From DASRDZ01 sp035569495 (lineage in GTDB: Bacteria > Chloroflexota > Dormibacteria > Aeolococcales > Aeolococcaceae), in contig DATMMX010000039.1 in NCBI GenBank assembly GCA_035569495.1, positions 1 through 64,000 on the forward strand: a stretch of 64,000 nucleotides of DNA, in the 5' to 3' direction. Made by a program: the position numbers and the translations under genes. Below, in pieces: positions 51,149 to 60,533 of the stretch. The notes beneath the pieces are model-generated. The model searched no databases. It saw only the letters and a program-made list of their open reading frames with translations, and had not been told where the DNA came from. The first letter of the stretch is position 1. Every line of letters begins with the position of its first letter.

Positions 51149-51733
51149 GTGAGGGAGTTGAGTGGGCGGCGCGGGCGCGCCGGGCAGCGGGGCCAGAGCC
51201 TGACCGAGTTCGCACTGGTCGCGCCGCTGCTGCTCGCACTGGTGTTCGGCGTCTACGACTTCGGCCGCGGCATGTCCGCCAACGTGACTGTCACCAACTC
51301 ATCCCGCGAGGGCGCGCGCTACCTGGCGACGCACGCCACGTCGTGGCAGGCGGGCGGGACGCTGCCCAGCAGCCAGGGCCGCTTCGACACCGCCTGCCAG
51401 GGCAGCGGCGGCAACCCCAGCGCACCGCTCGCCGACAGCGCCCAGGGCGTCGCCTGGCGGCAGTTGCAGAACGCCAACCTGACCCTCAGCGCGGTGACCA
51501 TGACGGTGCGGTTCTACGCCTCCACCAACGACCCCGCCAACAACGGCGCCGCCGACGACACTCTCACCTGCAGCAGTGGCGTCATGTCGGAGACGAGCAG
51601 CAGCTACACCCCCGCGTCGGGTGACTGGGTGCAGTTCGAGGTGCGCTACGTCTACTCGCCGGTGACACCGATCATCAGCAGCCTGTTCTCCAGCATCACG
51701 CTCGACCAGGTGACCACCATGGTGCTCGAGTGA
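51149..51733 (+). CDS. TadE-like pilus assembly protein
   Basis: 194 residues from GTG 51149; CAGGGA eight bases before gives a good ribosome binding site. The N-terminus GQRGQSLTEFALVAPLLLALVFGVYDFGR is the TadE motif: a prepilin-like G-x4-E segment (GQSLTEF) followed by a membrane helix. The remainder is an extracytoplasmic domain with low Lys content. Pseudopilin of Flp/Tad-type pili; no Tad ATPase or secretin is in the window, so the machinery is probably elsewhere. Confidence 0.8.
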   Translation: MRELSGRRGRAGQRGQSLTEFALVAPLLLALVFGVYDFGRGMSANVTVTNSSREGARYLATHATSWQAGGTLPSSQGRFDTACQGSGGNPSAPLADSAQGVAWRQLQNANLTLSAVTMTVRFYASTNDPANNGAADDTLTCSSGVMSETSSSYTPASGDWVQFEVRYVYSPVTPIISSLFSSITLDQVTTMVLE

Positions 51734-53559
51734 GGGGTGGTGGGCGGTCGGGACGCGGCGGCGAGCGCGGGCACGCCGCGGCGCTGGTGGCGCTGGGCTG
51801 CGTCAGCCTGCTCGCCGTCATGGGACTGGCCATCGACGGCGGCATGGAGGCGGGCGCGTACCGCCACGCGCAGAACGCCGCCGACGCGGGCGCGCTGGCC
51901 GCGGCCCGGACCATGTACCTCAACGCCACCGCCACTCCGCAGAAGCCCACCGACGGAACCACGCTCAACCCGGTGGCGCAGGCCGAGGTGACCCACAACC
52001 ACGCCAGCGCGCTGGGCTCGACCACCACCGCGGCGCAGACGGCGTACGTGCCCAACGCGGGCGGCGGCCTGCAGGGAATCGCCGCCTTCGCCGACGTGTA
52101 CGCCACCGCGGGAACCATCCTGGCGCCGCTGGACGCGCACATGGAGCTGGTCGGCGCGCACTCCACGGCGTCGTCGCGCACGCCGGCCACCGGCGGCAGC
52201 GTGGCCACGTCGCTGGTGCAGATCGCCGGGATCGACGCGCCGTCCGCGGGCCTGAGCGGGACGGTGACCTGCTGGCAGGCGAGCGCGCAGTACTCCGCCG
52301 GGGTCGACGTGACCGGAACGGCGACGCCGTGCGCCACGGGCACGATCGCCGCGGGGGTGACCGCCAGCGGAGCACTCAGCGTCTCGCCCGGCGCGGACGC
52401 GCGCGTCTACGCCAACAACCATCCCGCCGCCGCGCCGACGCTGCAGGTCAGCGCGCCCGCCGGGCAGGACGGCCCGGTCACCGTCTCCTCGGCGAGCGCG
52501 GCCGCACACAACCTGCTCGGTTGGAACGCCGCGGCCGGTCTGACCTCCTTCAGCTCGACGTACGCCAGCGACGTGCAGGCCTCGCTGACCGGACTCAACA
52601 TCAGCGTCGACGTGCTCGACATGTACTCCTCGGTCAGCGTCGACTCCCACGGTGTCGCCACCGCGACGCTGCACTGCACACCGGCCACCATCAGCGTCAC
52701 CAACACCGTGTCGCACGTCAAGGTCACGGCACACGTCGACGCGTCGTGCAGCGCGCCGGGGCTGTCGGTGAGCGGCGTCTCGGTGCCGTACACGCAGCCG
52801 TCGAGCAACGCCTGCAGCACCAACGCGGGCGTGGTGTCGTGCAGCTACCAGACCTGCTTCGTGCGCGCCACCGTGGCCGCGACGCCCTTCCCCATGGTGC
52901 TGTGCATCGGCGAGAACAACGTGGTGCTGGCCGCGTCGCCGGAGACCGAGGTGACCGGCACGGCCACGGTGTCGGCGAAGGTCGACCAGCCCACCTACTT
53001 CCTCGGCGTGCTGGGCTGGACGCACACCACGCCCTCGACCACCGCGGTCGCCGACCTGGAGGCGGTGGTCGACGAGTCGCCCGCGGCGTTCATCGCGTCG
53101 CCGTTCGCCATGCCCGACACCGCGACCAACATGGCCGCGCCCTACGCCTACGAGCACCTGCGCGCGGGGCAGACCTACTACCTCTACGGGCCGTCGATGC
53201 AGACCGACAATCCCTCGCCATGGATGCCGGCCGCCTGGCAGGGGCAGCTCAGCTCGACCTCGTCGCATCGCGCCGGCACCACGCTGACCGGCTCGGCGAC
53301 CACCAACGCGACTCCCCAGCCGTACCTCAACCACGGGCCCTACTACCTGGAGCCGATCTTCGACCCGGTGAGCGGGCTGGTGGAGAGCTACGGCGTGTTC
53401 CTGCCGGTCACCGGCCATCCCAACTGGGGGACGCTGGTCAACTCCATCTCCTCGTTCCCGGGACAGCCGACCCTGCACGGGTACATCGTGCAGGCGACCT
53501 CGCAGCCGGGCTGGATCCCCTACCTGGAAGGGGCCGTCGCGGTGAAGCTGCTGCAGTGA
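51730..53559 (+). CDS. TadG-like surface protein
   Basis: 609 residues from GTG 51730, overlapping the TadE stop (GTGA). N-terminal RGHAAALVALGCVSLLAVMGLAIDGGMEAGAYRHAQNAADAGALAAA is the TadG/RsaA-type N-terminal helix (AxDxGxxxxxRxxLQxAADAAALAAA) that is processed or anchored at the membrane. Long Ser/Thr/Ala-rich beta exterior with several Cys (VTCWQ, TPCATG, DASCSAPG, NACSTNAGVVSCSYQTCF). Forms part of a Tad pilus or surface adhesin with the preceding gene. Confidence 0.8.
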   Translation: MRGGGRSGRGGERGHAAALVALGCVSLLAVMGLAIDGGMEAGAYRHAQNAADAGALAAARTMYLNATATPQKPTDGTTLNPVAQAEVTHNHASALGSTTTAAQTAYVPNAGGGLQGIAAFADVYATAGTILAPLDAHMELVGAHSTASSRTPATGGSVATSLVQIAGIDAPSAGLSGTVTCWQASAQYSAGVDVTGTATPCATGTIAAGVTASGALSVSPGADARVYANNHPAAAPTLQVSAPAGQDGPVTVSSASAAAHNLLGWNAAAGLTSFSSTYASDVQASLTGLNISVDVLDMYSSVSVDSHGVATATLHCTPATISVTNTVSHVKVTAHVDASCSAPGLSVSGVSVPYTQPSSNACSTNAGVVSCSYQTCFVRATVAATPFPMVLCIGENNVVLAASPETEVTGTATVSAKVDQPTYFLGVLGWTHTTPSTTAVADLEAVVDESPAAFIASPFAMPDTATNMAAPYAYEHLRAGQTYYLYGPSMQTDNPSPWMPAAWQGQLSSTSSHRAGTTLTGSATTNATPQPYLNHGPYYLEPIFDPVSGLVESYGVFLPVTGHPNWGTLVNSISSFPGQPTLHGYIVQATSQPGWIPYLEGAVAVKLLQ

Positions 53560-54445
53560 CAACGACTCTGCGACGCCTGCTCCTGGCGCTCTGCTGCGCG
53601 ACGGCCGCGGTCGCGCTCGCTCCCGTGCGAGTTGTGCACGCATGTGGCCAATACTCCTGCCTGCCCGTGCTGCAGGCGGTGTCGCCGATCCAGGTGGTGC
53701 TCGACGGCAAGCCCGTCCACCTCACCCTGATCGGGCAGAACCTGGCCACCGTCAGCTCGGTGATCGTCGCCCCGCTGGTCGCACCGCAGGGGTGGACGGC
53801 GTACAGCGACCAGACGCTGCTGGTGACGCTGCCGCCGAACCTGCCGCCCGGCGTGTACTCGGTGCGCGTGGTCTCGCCCGACGGGGCCAGCGACCCCAGC
53901 ATGGCGCCGCAGTTCCAGGTGTTCCCCGCGGCGCCGCCGCCGCCCACGCCGACCGCGGTGGTGAGGGCGACGCCCGCGCCGAAACCGACGCCCGTGGCGA
54001 CGCCGCCGCTGCCGGAGACGGGCGCAGCCGGGCCGGCTCCGACGCCCTCGCCGTCGCCGGGTCCTCCGCTGGCCGACGTGGGGCTGGTGGCGGCGGGCGG
54101 CACGGGCGTGTCGCCATCGTCGGCGCCGGTGGCCATCATGGCCGGGCTCGCGCTCGGCGCCGCGTTCTTCATCCTGTGGGGCAACCCGCGGCGGCTGGCG
54201 GGGTCATGGCGCACCGAGCCCCTGCGCCACCTGGTCGGCCGGCCGGCGCAGGCGCTGCACCTCGGCAACATCTGCCTCTACTGCGGGCGGCTGCACCTCA
54301 TCGTGTTCACCCGCCGCGACCTGTGGCGCGCCGGCAAGTACTGCCGGCCGCGCTGCTTCATCAGCGCCGAGGCCACGCCGTCGCCGCTGGGCGACGAGGA
54401 CATGGAGGGCGACGTGCCGCGGCGCCGGGCGCGGCGGCGGGCGGT

Positions 54446-54449
<4 letters not shown>
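53556..54449 (+). CDS. TIG-domain surface protein with cytosolic cysteine tail
   Basis: 297 residues from GTG 53556, overlapping the previous stop. Signal peptide, an IPT/TIG Ig-like domain (VSPIQVVLDGKPVHLTLIGQNL ... YSVRVVSPDGA), a Pro/Thr-rich linker, a membrane helix (about 191-210) and a cytosolic tail of about 85 residues with NICLYCGRLHLIVF and KYCRPRCF, a Cys4 zinc-knuckle candidate. Third gene of the surface operon. The two-sided layout suggests a link between wall and cytoplasm. End overlaps the convergent phosphodiesterase by 4 bases. Confidence 0.65.
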
Positions 54450-55104
<655 letters not shown>

Positions 55105-55108
<4 letters not shown>

Positions 55109-55932
55109 ACCGGCACGCGGGTGAGGAAGTAGAGGAGCTGGGCGGGCACGATGCCCATCAGCACGGTGATGATCAGCACGTAGAGCATCGCGGTGGCCGG
55201 CTGGTTGGCGCGGATGCGCGCGAAGTACAGGGTCAGCGCGTTGACCGCCGCGGTGAAGAGGATCCCCGCCAGCACCACCAGCAGCCAGAAGAACACCGCG
55301 TAGCGGGCGGCGAGCAGGTCGTGCCGCGCGCCCTCGCCCGCGGTGAGCAGCGCGCCCGCGATGACGGCCGACTGCACACCCACCGCGACGAAGACGCCAT
55401 ACACCGCGCGGCGCAGCGGCCGGAAGGTGAGGTCGGGGGCGATCAGGTACCAGTGGCCGAGCAGCATCCCCGCCAGGGTGCTGCCGCCGAGCAGCGTCGC
55501 CGGGACGAAGGCCACCGCCGCGGTCAGCCCGCCGCCCAGCGGCTGCCCGAAGACCAGCGCGGCCATGGTGATCGCCGTCGCCCCGCAGCCCACCGCGACG
55601 GCGCCGACCACCTTGCGCGCCGCGTCGGTGCCCACCGCGGAGAACAGCGCGTAGCCGAGGGTCGCCCCGGTGAAGCCGATCAGCCAGTGGACGAAGGACG
55701 CATACCGACCTGCGTCCACCCCGGTGTGGAGAAGCTGCGACGGCTCTGGCAGGATGAGCAGCAGCCCGAGGTCCGTGCCCATGATCACCAGGCAGATCAC
55801 CGCGGTGGTGCCGACGAAGCCGCGGCCCACGTCGCCGCCCAGGTCACTGAGGAAGGCGGCCACCACCGTGCCCACGGCCAGCTCGGCCAGCACCAGCACG
55901 GTGACCAGGGGCGCCAGTGCGGGGAGAGACAT
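55105..55932 (-). CDS. Polytopic membrane protein, unknown function
   Basis: 275 residues from ATG 55932, about eight membrane helices (MSLPALAPLVTVLVLAELAV, VGTTAVICLVIMGTDLGLLLI, FVHWLIGFTGATLGYALF and others). Contains GHWYLIAPDLTFRPLRRAVYGVF, a central charged motif. No family recognised; some relation to oxidase-type subunits is possible, only from the HWYLI stretch. Leaderless -10 box TAGCAT (55940-55945). Confidence 0.7.
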
Positions 55933-55939
55933 CGCGGAG

Positions 55940-55945
55940 ATGCTA
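55940..55945 (-). promoter_or_regulatory. -10 box TAGCAT, leaderless promoter of the membrane protein/GDPD operon
   Basis: Ends 7 bases before ATG 55932. Confidence 0.4.
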
Positions 55946-56007
55946 CTGATGGCGTGTTCAGTGCCGCGCTTCGGAAACAAAGGCTCGCGCGGCGGGCCGG
56001 GGTGGGA

Positions 56008-56013
56008 TAGGGT
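56008..56013 (+). promoter_or_regulatory. -10 box TAGGGT upstream of the single-helix protein gene
   Basis: Ends 9 bases before ATG 56023; GGAGG also lies in that gap (56015-56019), so this gene may be leadered instead. Confidence 0.3.
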
Positions 56014-56022
56014 CGGAGGCCC

Positions 56023-56952
56023 ATGAGGGCAAAGGCTTCGAGAGACGAGCAGGGCGACGTCCGCGGCTTGCTGGCGGAGCTTGGCGACCTGGTGGAGGAT
56101 CTCGGGCTGGAGGAGGTGGTCGAGCACCGGCCGCCGCCGCCGGCGACCACGGATGCAACCGCCCAGCATGCGGAGACGACAGCGCCGCCCGCCGCCGAGA
56201 CAGCGGTCGTCCAGCCGGACTCGAATGACATGGCCGAGCTGGCCGAGCTGGCCGCCGCCCTGGTCCCGCTGTGGGAACCCGCCGCCCCCGCGCCGCCGAC
56301 GACGCTGTGGGACGCCTTCGCCCCCGAGCTCGACGCCGCGCCGCCGCGTCCGTGGACGCCGGGCGCCGCCATGGAGGTGGTCGAACCCGCGGGCCCACCG
56401 CGCAGCGCCGAATCCGAGCGTCAGCCCCGCCGCCTGCACGTCTTCACCGGTGCCCTGCGCAGCCGCCTCTTCACCGCCGTCACCGTCGCCGCCGTCCTCA
56501 TCGCCATCGCCGTGGTCGTGCTCACCCGGGTCGACTTCGGCAGCACCACCGGCCCCGACCACCCCGTCGCCAGGGCCGCCTTCGAGGTCACCAGAATGCG
56601 CACGGTCGACGCCACCTCCGCGGCGGTCGTCGCCCAGGCCCCCACCCGCAGCCACTTCCCCGCCCGGGTGACCGACGTCTTCATGGACGTCGTCTACCGC
56701 AACGCCGGCTCGGGCGACGCCATCCGCCTGGTCATCTCCCTGCTGCCCCCCGCGGGCAGCGGCGGCAACCCGGTGACGGTCGGCGACCAGAACCACGTCC
56801 TGCCCAGCGGCGGCGAGATCGCCGTCACCATCCAGGGGCCGGCGACGGGGTTCGCCTCCGGCGACTACACGGTGACCGCCTTCCACGACGGCCACCTGGA
56901 GCAGAGCCTAGCCTTCACCGTGGACGCCCCCGTCCCCTCGCCCACGCCCTAG
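56023..56952 (+). CDS. Membrane-anchored protein with long cytosolic Pro-rich region
   Basis: 309 residues. N-terminal 145 residues are acidic and Pro/Ala-rich (disordered), starting with a helix DVRGLLAELGDLVEDLGLEEVVEH; one membrane helix (about 148-167); then a beta-rich extracytoplasmic domain with MDVVYRNAGSGDAIRLVISLLPP and SGDYTVTAFHDGH, an Ig-like fold. No enzyme motif. Could be a cell-envelope sensor or an anti-sigma-like protein, but there is no partner. Convergent with the rhodanese gene. Confidence 0.65.
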   Translation: MRAKASRDEQGDVRGLLAELGDLVEDLGLEEVVEHRPPPPATTDATAQHAETTAPPAAETAVVQPDSNDMAELAELAAALVPLWEPAAPAPPTTLWDAFAPELDAAPPRPWTPGAAMEVVEPAGPPRSAESERQPRRLHVFTGALRSRLFTAVTVAAVLIAIAVVVLTRVDFGSTTGPDHPVARAAFEVTRMRTVDATSAAVVAQAPTRSHFPARVTDVFMDVVYRNAGSGDAIRLVISLLPPAGSGGNPVTVGDQNHVLPSGGEIAVTIQGPATGFASGDYTVTAFHDGHLEQSLAFTVDAPVPSPTP

Positions 56953-56964
56953 CACCGCAGGCGG

Positions 56965-57282
56965 CTACTCGACCGGGAGCCCCGCCTCCACCCAGGCGTC
57001 GATCCCCCCCGCCACGTTGACGGCGCGCTCGCGCCCATGCCGCCGCAGGTAGTCGACCACGCGGGCGCTGCGCCCGCCCACCTTGCAGTACACGTACACG
57101 TCGCGATCGGCGGGGATCTCCTCCAGCCGAGACGGCACCTGGTTCATGGGGATGTGCACCGCGCCCGGGATGCGCTGCTCGTCCCACTCCCACTGCTCGC
57201 GCACGTCGAGCAGAAGCGCGTCGCCGCGGTCGACGGCCGCGGCGGCGTCGCCGGCGGAAACCTCGGTGGGAACGCTGCTCAC
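56965..57282 (-). CDS. Single-domain rhodanese-like sulfurtransferase
   Basis: 105 residues. Active loop YVYCKVGGRSARVVDYL with Cys about residue 66 (C-K-V-G-G-R-S, the PspE/GlpE-like loop). LLDVREQWEWDEQRIPGAVHIPMNQV is the family start. Moves sulfur from a persulfide donor. GTG start with GGAGGT six to seven bases upstream, i.e. a leadered gene. Divergent from gdhA. Confidence 0.92.
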   Translation of the reverse strand: MSSVPTEVSAGDAAAAVDRGDALLLDVREQWEWDEQRIPGAVHIPMNQVPSRLEEIPADRDVYVYCKVGGRSARVVDYLRRHGRERAVNVAGGIDAWVEAGLPVE

Positions 57283-57351
57283 GATCGACCTCCCTCGCCG
57301 CCGACGAACTGGTCCAGCGCCCGATGGTAGCCGGGTCCGCCGGGACGCTGC

Positions 57352-57357
57352 TACGCT
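57352..57357 (+). promoter_or_regulatory. -10 box TACGCT, leaderless promoter of gdhA
   Basis: Ends 8 bases before GTG 57366. Same hexamer as at 19741 and 32094. Confidence 0.45.
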
Positions 57358-57365
57358 CCGTTCAC

Positions 57366-58634
57366 GTGAGCGTCGCCGCCGCCGTCCCTTCGCTCGACAA
57401 CCCGTGGCACAACGCCCAGGCGCAGTTCGACGCCGCCGCCGAGCTGCTCGGGCTGCCCCAGGGCCTGCGCGCGGTGCTCCGCGAGGTGCGCCGCGAGTTC
57501 ACCGTCCGCTTCCCGGTGAAGCTGGACGACGGCTCGCTGCGCATGTTCGAGGGCTACCGGGTGCAGCACAACCTGACCCGCGGCCCGGCCAAGGGCGGCC
57601 TGCGCTTCCACCCCCAGGTGTCGCTCGACGAGGTCAAGGCGCTGGCCATGTGGATGACCTGGAAGTGCGCCATCGCCAACCTGCCCTTCGGCGGCGCCAA
57701 GGGCGGGGTGATCGTCGACCCCGCCGAGCTGTCGCACCGCGAGCTGGAGCGGCTGACCCGGCGCTTCGCCAGCGAGATCGCCGTGCTGATCGGGCCGGAG
57801 TCCGACATCCCCGCGCCCGACGTCAACACCAACGCCGAGATCATGGCCTGGATCATGGACACCGTCTCCATGGAGTCGGGGTTCAGCGTGCCCGCGGTGG
57901 TCACCGGCAAGCCGCTGGAGATCGGCGGCAGCGAGGGGCGCGCCTCGGCGACCGGGCGCGGCGTGACCATCGTGGCGCTGGAGGTCTGCCGCCGCCTCGG
58001 CCGCGACCCGGCGTCGACCACGGTGGCGGTGCAGGGCTTCGGCAACGTCGGCGGCACCGCGGCAAAGCTGATGCAGGAAGCGGGTTTCCGGGTCTGCGCA
58101 GTTTCGGACGTGCATGGCGGAATCTACCGTCCCGCCGGGCTGGACATCGAGGCCGTGGTCGCCTGGCGCGCCAAGTTCGGCGAACTGCACGGCTTTCCCG
58201 ACACCGAGGACGTGAGCAACGACGCACTTCTGGAGCTGCCCGTCGACATGCTCGTCCCCGCGGCGCTGGAGAACCAGATCACCGCGCGCAACGCGGGGCG
58301 GGTCAAGGCGTCGATCATCGTCGAGGGCGCCAACGGGCCGACCACGCCCGACGCCGACCACATCCTCGAACGGCGCGGCGTGGTGGTGGTGCCCGACATC
58401 CTGGCCAACGCGGGCGGCGTCACCGTGTCCTACTTCGAGTGGGTGCAGGACATCCAGTCCTTCTTCTGGGAGGAGGGCGAGATCAACCAGAAGCTGGAGA
58501 AGGTGATGCGCAAGGCCTTCGCCCAGACCGCCGAGCAGGCCGACAAGCACCACGTCTCGCTGCGCCTGGGCGCGTACCTGGTCGCGGTCAAGCGCGTCGC
58601 CGACGCCACCGCGGTGCGCGGGATCTATCCATAG
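57366..58634 (+). CDS. gdhA: Glu/Leu/Phe/Val family dehydrogenase (glutamate dehydrogenase-like)
   Basis: 422 residues from GTG 57366. Substrate domain with GPAKGGLRFHPQVSLDEVKALAMWMTWKCAIANLPFGGAKGGV (catalytic Lys in the KCA and GGAKGG loops), PDVNTNAEIMAWIMD, and NAD(P) domain with AVQGFGNVGGTAAKLM. C-terminal GANGPTTPDADHIL and VPDILANAGGVTVSYFEWVQ. Interconverts glutamate and 2-oxoglutarate. A TTG-like upstream extension to 57324 is open but the -10 box fixes the start. Confidence 0.94.
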   Translation: MSVAAAVPSLDNPWHNAQAQFDAAAELLGLPQGLRAVLREVRREFTVRFPVKLDDGSLRMFEGYRVQHNLTRGPAKGGLRFHPQVSLDEVKALAMWMTWKCAIANLPFGGAKGGVIVDPAELSHRELERLTRRFASEIAVLIGPESDIPAPDVNTNAEIMAWIMDTVSMESGFSVPAVVTGKPLEIGGSEGRASATGRGVTIVALEVCRRLGRDPASTTVAVQGFGNVGGTAAKLMQEAGFRVCAVSDVHGGIYRPAGLDIEAVVAWRAKFGELHGFPDTEDVSNDALLELPVDMLVPAALENQITARNAGRVKASIIVEGANGPTTPDADHILERRGVVVVPDILANAGGVTVSYFEWVQDIQSFFWEEGEINQKLEKVMRKAFAQTAEQADKHHVSLRLGAYLVAVKRVADATAVRGIYP

Positions 58635-58660
58635 CCGCCGCAAGGCGGTGCGCAGCGCTG

Positions 58661-58666
58661 TAGTCT
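58661..58666 (+). promoter_or_regulatory. -10 box TAGTCT, leaderless promoter of the zinc ribbon/pseudokinase pair
   Basis: Ends 7 bases before ATG 58674. Confidence 0.4.
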
Positions 58667-58673
58667 GCACGCG

Positions 58674-58889
58674 ATGAACAGGCGTACGAGCGACGCTCAG
58701 CTCGCGCTCCCCGGCCTGGCGCCCCTCTGCCCCCACTGCGGCGGGCGGCGGACCGAACTGCTCCCGGCAGCCGAGGACGGCGCAACCCAGGACGTGGTCA
58801 GCGGCCAGCAGTGGCAGTGCCGCGCCTGCGAGCGGACCTTCTGGTCCTTGCCCAGCCTGGCCGGCGGCCCCCGGGCGGCGCGCCGATGA
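58674..58889 (+). CDS. Small zinc-ribbon protein preceding a pseudokinase
   Basis: 71 residues. Knuckles C19-PH-C22 and C49-RA-C52 with 26 residues between, a zinc ribbon. Its TGA overlaps the ATG of the pseudokinase (ATGA), so the two are coupled and may interact. No family recognised. Confidence 0.65.
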   Translation: MNRRTSDAQLALPGLAPLCPHCGGRRTELLPAAEDGATQDVVSGQQWQCRACERTFWSLPSLAGGPRAARR

Positions 58890-60379
58890 CCCAGCAGAGC
58901 ACCCCGCAGCAGCTCCCCACCCTGCGCGACTACGAGGTCGACGGCTTCCTGGCCGCCGGCAGCACGGGCACGTTCTACACCGGCAAACACCGCCTCACCG
59001 GGCACCCGATCGCCCTGCAGCGCATCGCCCCACAGCTCGCCGACACGCCCGGCTTCGTCGACCGCCTCGGCGACTCCGCCCGGCAGGTGGCGGCGCTGCG
59101 CAACCCGCACATCGTCGGGGTGTACGACCTGGTCGTGGAGGATGGCGTCTACCTGGTCTTGGAGCTGGTCCCCGGCGCCTCGCTGCGCCAGCTCGCCCCA
59201 CCCGGCCAGGCGCTGCCTCCCGCCGCCGCGATCGCCGCTGTGGACGACGTGCTCAACGCCCTGGAGACCGCCCACCAGGCGGGCATCGTCCACGGCGACA
59301 TCCGCGCCGAGCACGTCCTGATCACCCCGATGGGCACCGCCAAGCTGGGCGGCTTCGCCGTCGCCCACGCCCTCCAGGTGCTGCCCGGGCAGCAGGGCGC
59401 CGGGCGTCCCGGCTACGCCAGCCCCGAGCGGCTCGCCGGCCGGCCGCCCGAGGTGACCTCCGACCTCTACGCGGTCAGCGCGCTGGCCTCCGAGATGATG
59501 ACCGGCTCCACCCCGTCGCCCGGCCGGGTCGGCCCGCCCGCCCTGCCCGCCGTCGCCGACGTGCTCCGCCGCGGCCTGAGCGCCGACGCCTCGCGCCGCT
59601 ACGGGTCGGCCACCGAGCTGCGCACCGCCCTGATCGGCGCCACCGCCGGCAGCATGGGCCCGGCCTGGCGCCTGGCCAGCGACCTGGGCGCCCGGGCCGC
59701 CGCCGCGTCTCCCGGGTCGGCCGCAGCCGCAGCGGCCCAGCCGGTGCCGCCGGCGCCGCCGCTGGCCGCGGGCGCGGCGCCGCCGCAGCTCGCCTTCAGC
59801 ACGCCGCCGCCGCCCGCGTCCGCCGCCGCCGCGGGTGGCGCCCAGCCCTCGCCGATGGCGCGGCCGCCGGTGACCCCGCCGACCTCCTACCTCCCCCCGC
59901 CCGAGCCCCGCGCCCGCGCCGCCATCACCGAGGTCGACAGCGAGGACCGCCACCGCCCCGGCTGGCTGATCCCGCTGATCGTGGTGCTGGTCGCTCTGCT
60001 CGCCGGTGGCGGGATCGGCGCCGCGTTCGCGCTCGGCGCCTTCGGCGGCGGCAGCAGCGCGAGCAGCGGCCCGCTCATCGTGGGCACCGACGTCAAGCTC
60101 GCGGTCACGCCCACCTCGGGCGGCTGCAACACCGTCTACAACTTCGTCGCCACCGGCTCGGTCAGCGGCGCGGGCACGCTCACCTACCGCTGGGAGCGCA
60201 GCGACGGCTTCGTCAGCCAGGACATCCCGGTGACGGTCAGCGCCGACGACGTGCGCTTCGAGCTGCCCGGCCCGCCCTGGCGCATCTCGGGACACCAGTC
60301 GCAGCTGCAGATGACCTTCCACGTCGTCAAGCCGACCGAGCGGGTGGTCAGCGCGACGGTCCCCTACAGCTGCCCGTAG
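58886..60379 (+). CDS. Membrane-anchored Ser/Thr protein pseudokinase
   Basis: 497 residues. N-terminal kinase-fold domain (about 15-265): glycine loop LAAGSTGTFY, but the VAIK Lys is Gln45 (IALQRI), HRD is HGD (H136-D138) and DFG is GGF-A (G156 in place of the Asp), so phosphotransfer is unlikely. Then a Pro/Ala-rich linker (about 270-355), one membrane helix (about 368-392) and an extracytoplasmic Ig-like domain with GCNTVYNFVATGSVSGAGTLTYRWERSDG. Layout as in PknB-type kinases, but catalytically dead. Probably a signalling scaffold working with the zinc-ribbon partner. Confidence 0.88.
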   Translation: MTQQSTPQQLPTLRDYEVDGFLAAGSTGTFYTGKHRLTGHPIALQRIAPQLADTPGFVDRLGDSARQVAALRNPHIVGVYDLVVEDGVYLVLELVPGASLRQLAPPGQALPPAAAIAAVDDVLNALETAHQAGIVHGDIRAEHVLITPMGTAKLGGFAVAHALQVLPGQQGAGRPGYASPERLAGRPPEVTSDLYAVSALASEMMTGSTPSPGRVGPPALPAVADVLRRGLSADASRRYGSATELRTALIGATAGSMGPAWRLASDLGARAAAASPGSAAAAAAQPVPPAPPLAAGAAPPQLAFSTPPPPASAAAAGGAQPSPMARPPVTPPTSYLPPPEPRARAAITEVDSEDRHRPGWLIPLIVVLVALLAGGGIGAAFALGAFGGGSSASSGPLIVGTDVKLAVTPTSGGCNTVYNFVATGSVSGAGTLTYRWERSDGFVSQDIPVTVSADDVRFELPGPPWRISGHQSQLQMTFHVVKPTERVVSATVPYSCP

Positions 60380-60533
60380 TCGCCTGGCGGCGGTGACGCC
60401 GCAGGGTGTCTGCACGGTGTGACGACCTGGTGGAAGTCCTGCCGCCTGGCGCCGCATGAGGGCATGGTCTGCACGACAGTTGAGGCCGACCCGCTCGCTC
60501 CCCCCACCTCTCACACACGGATACCCACTGCCC

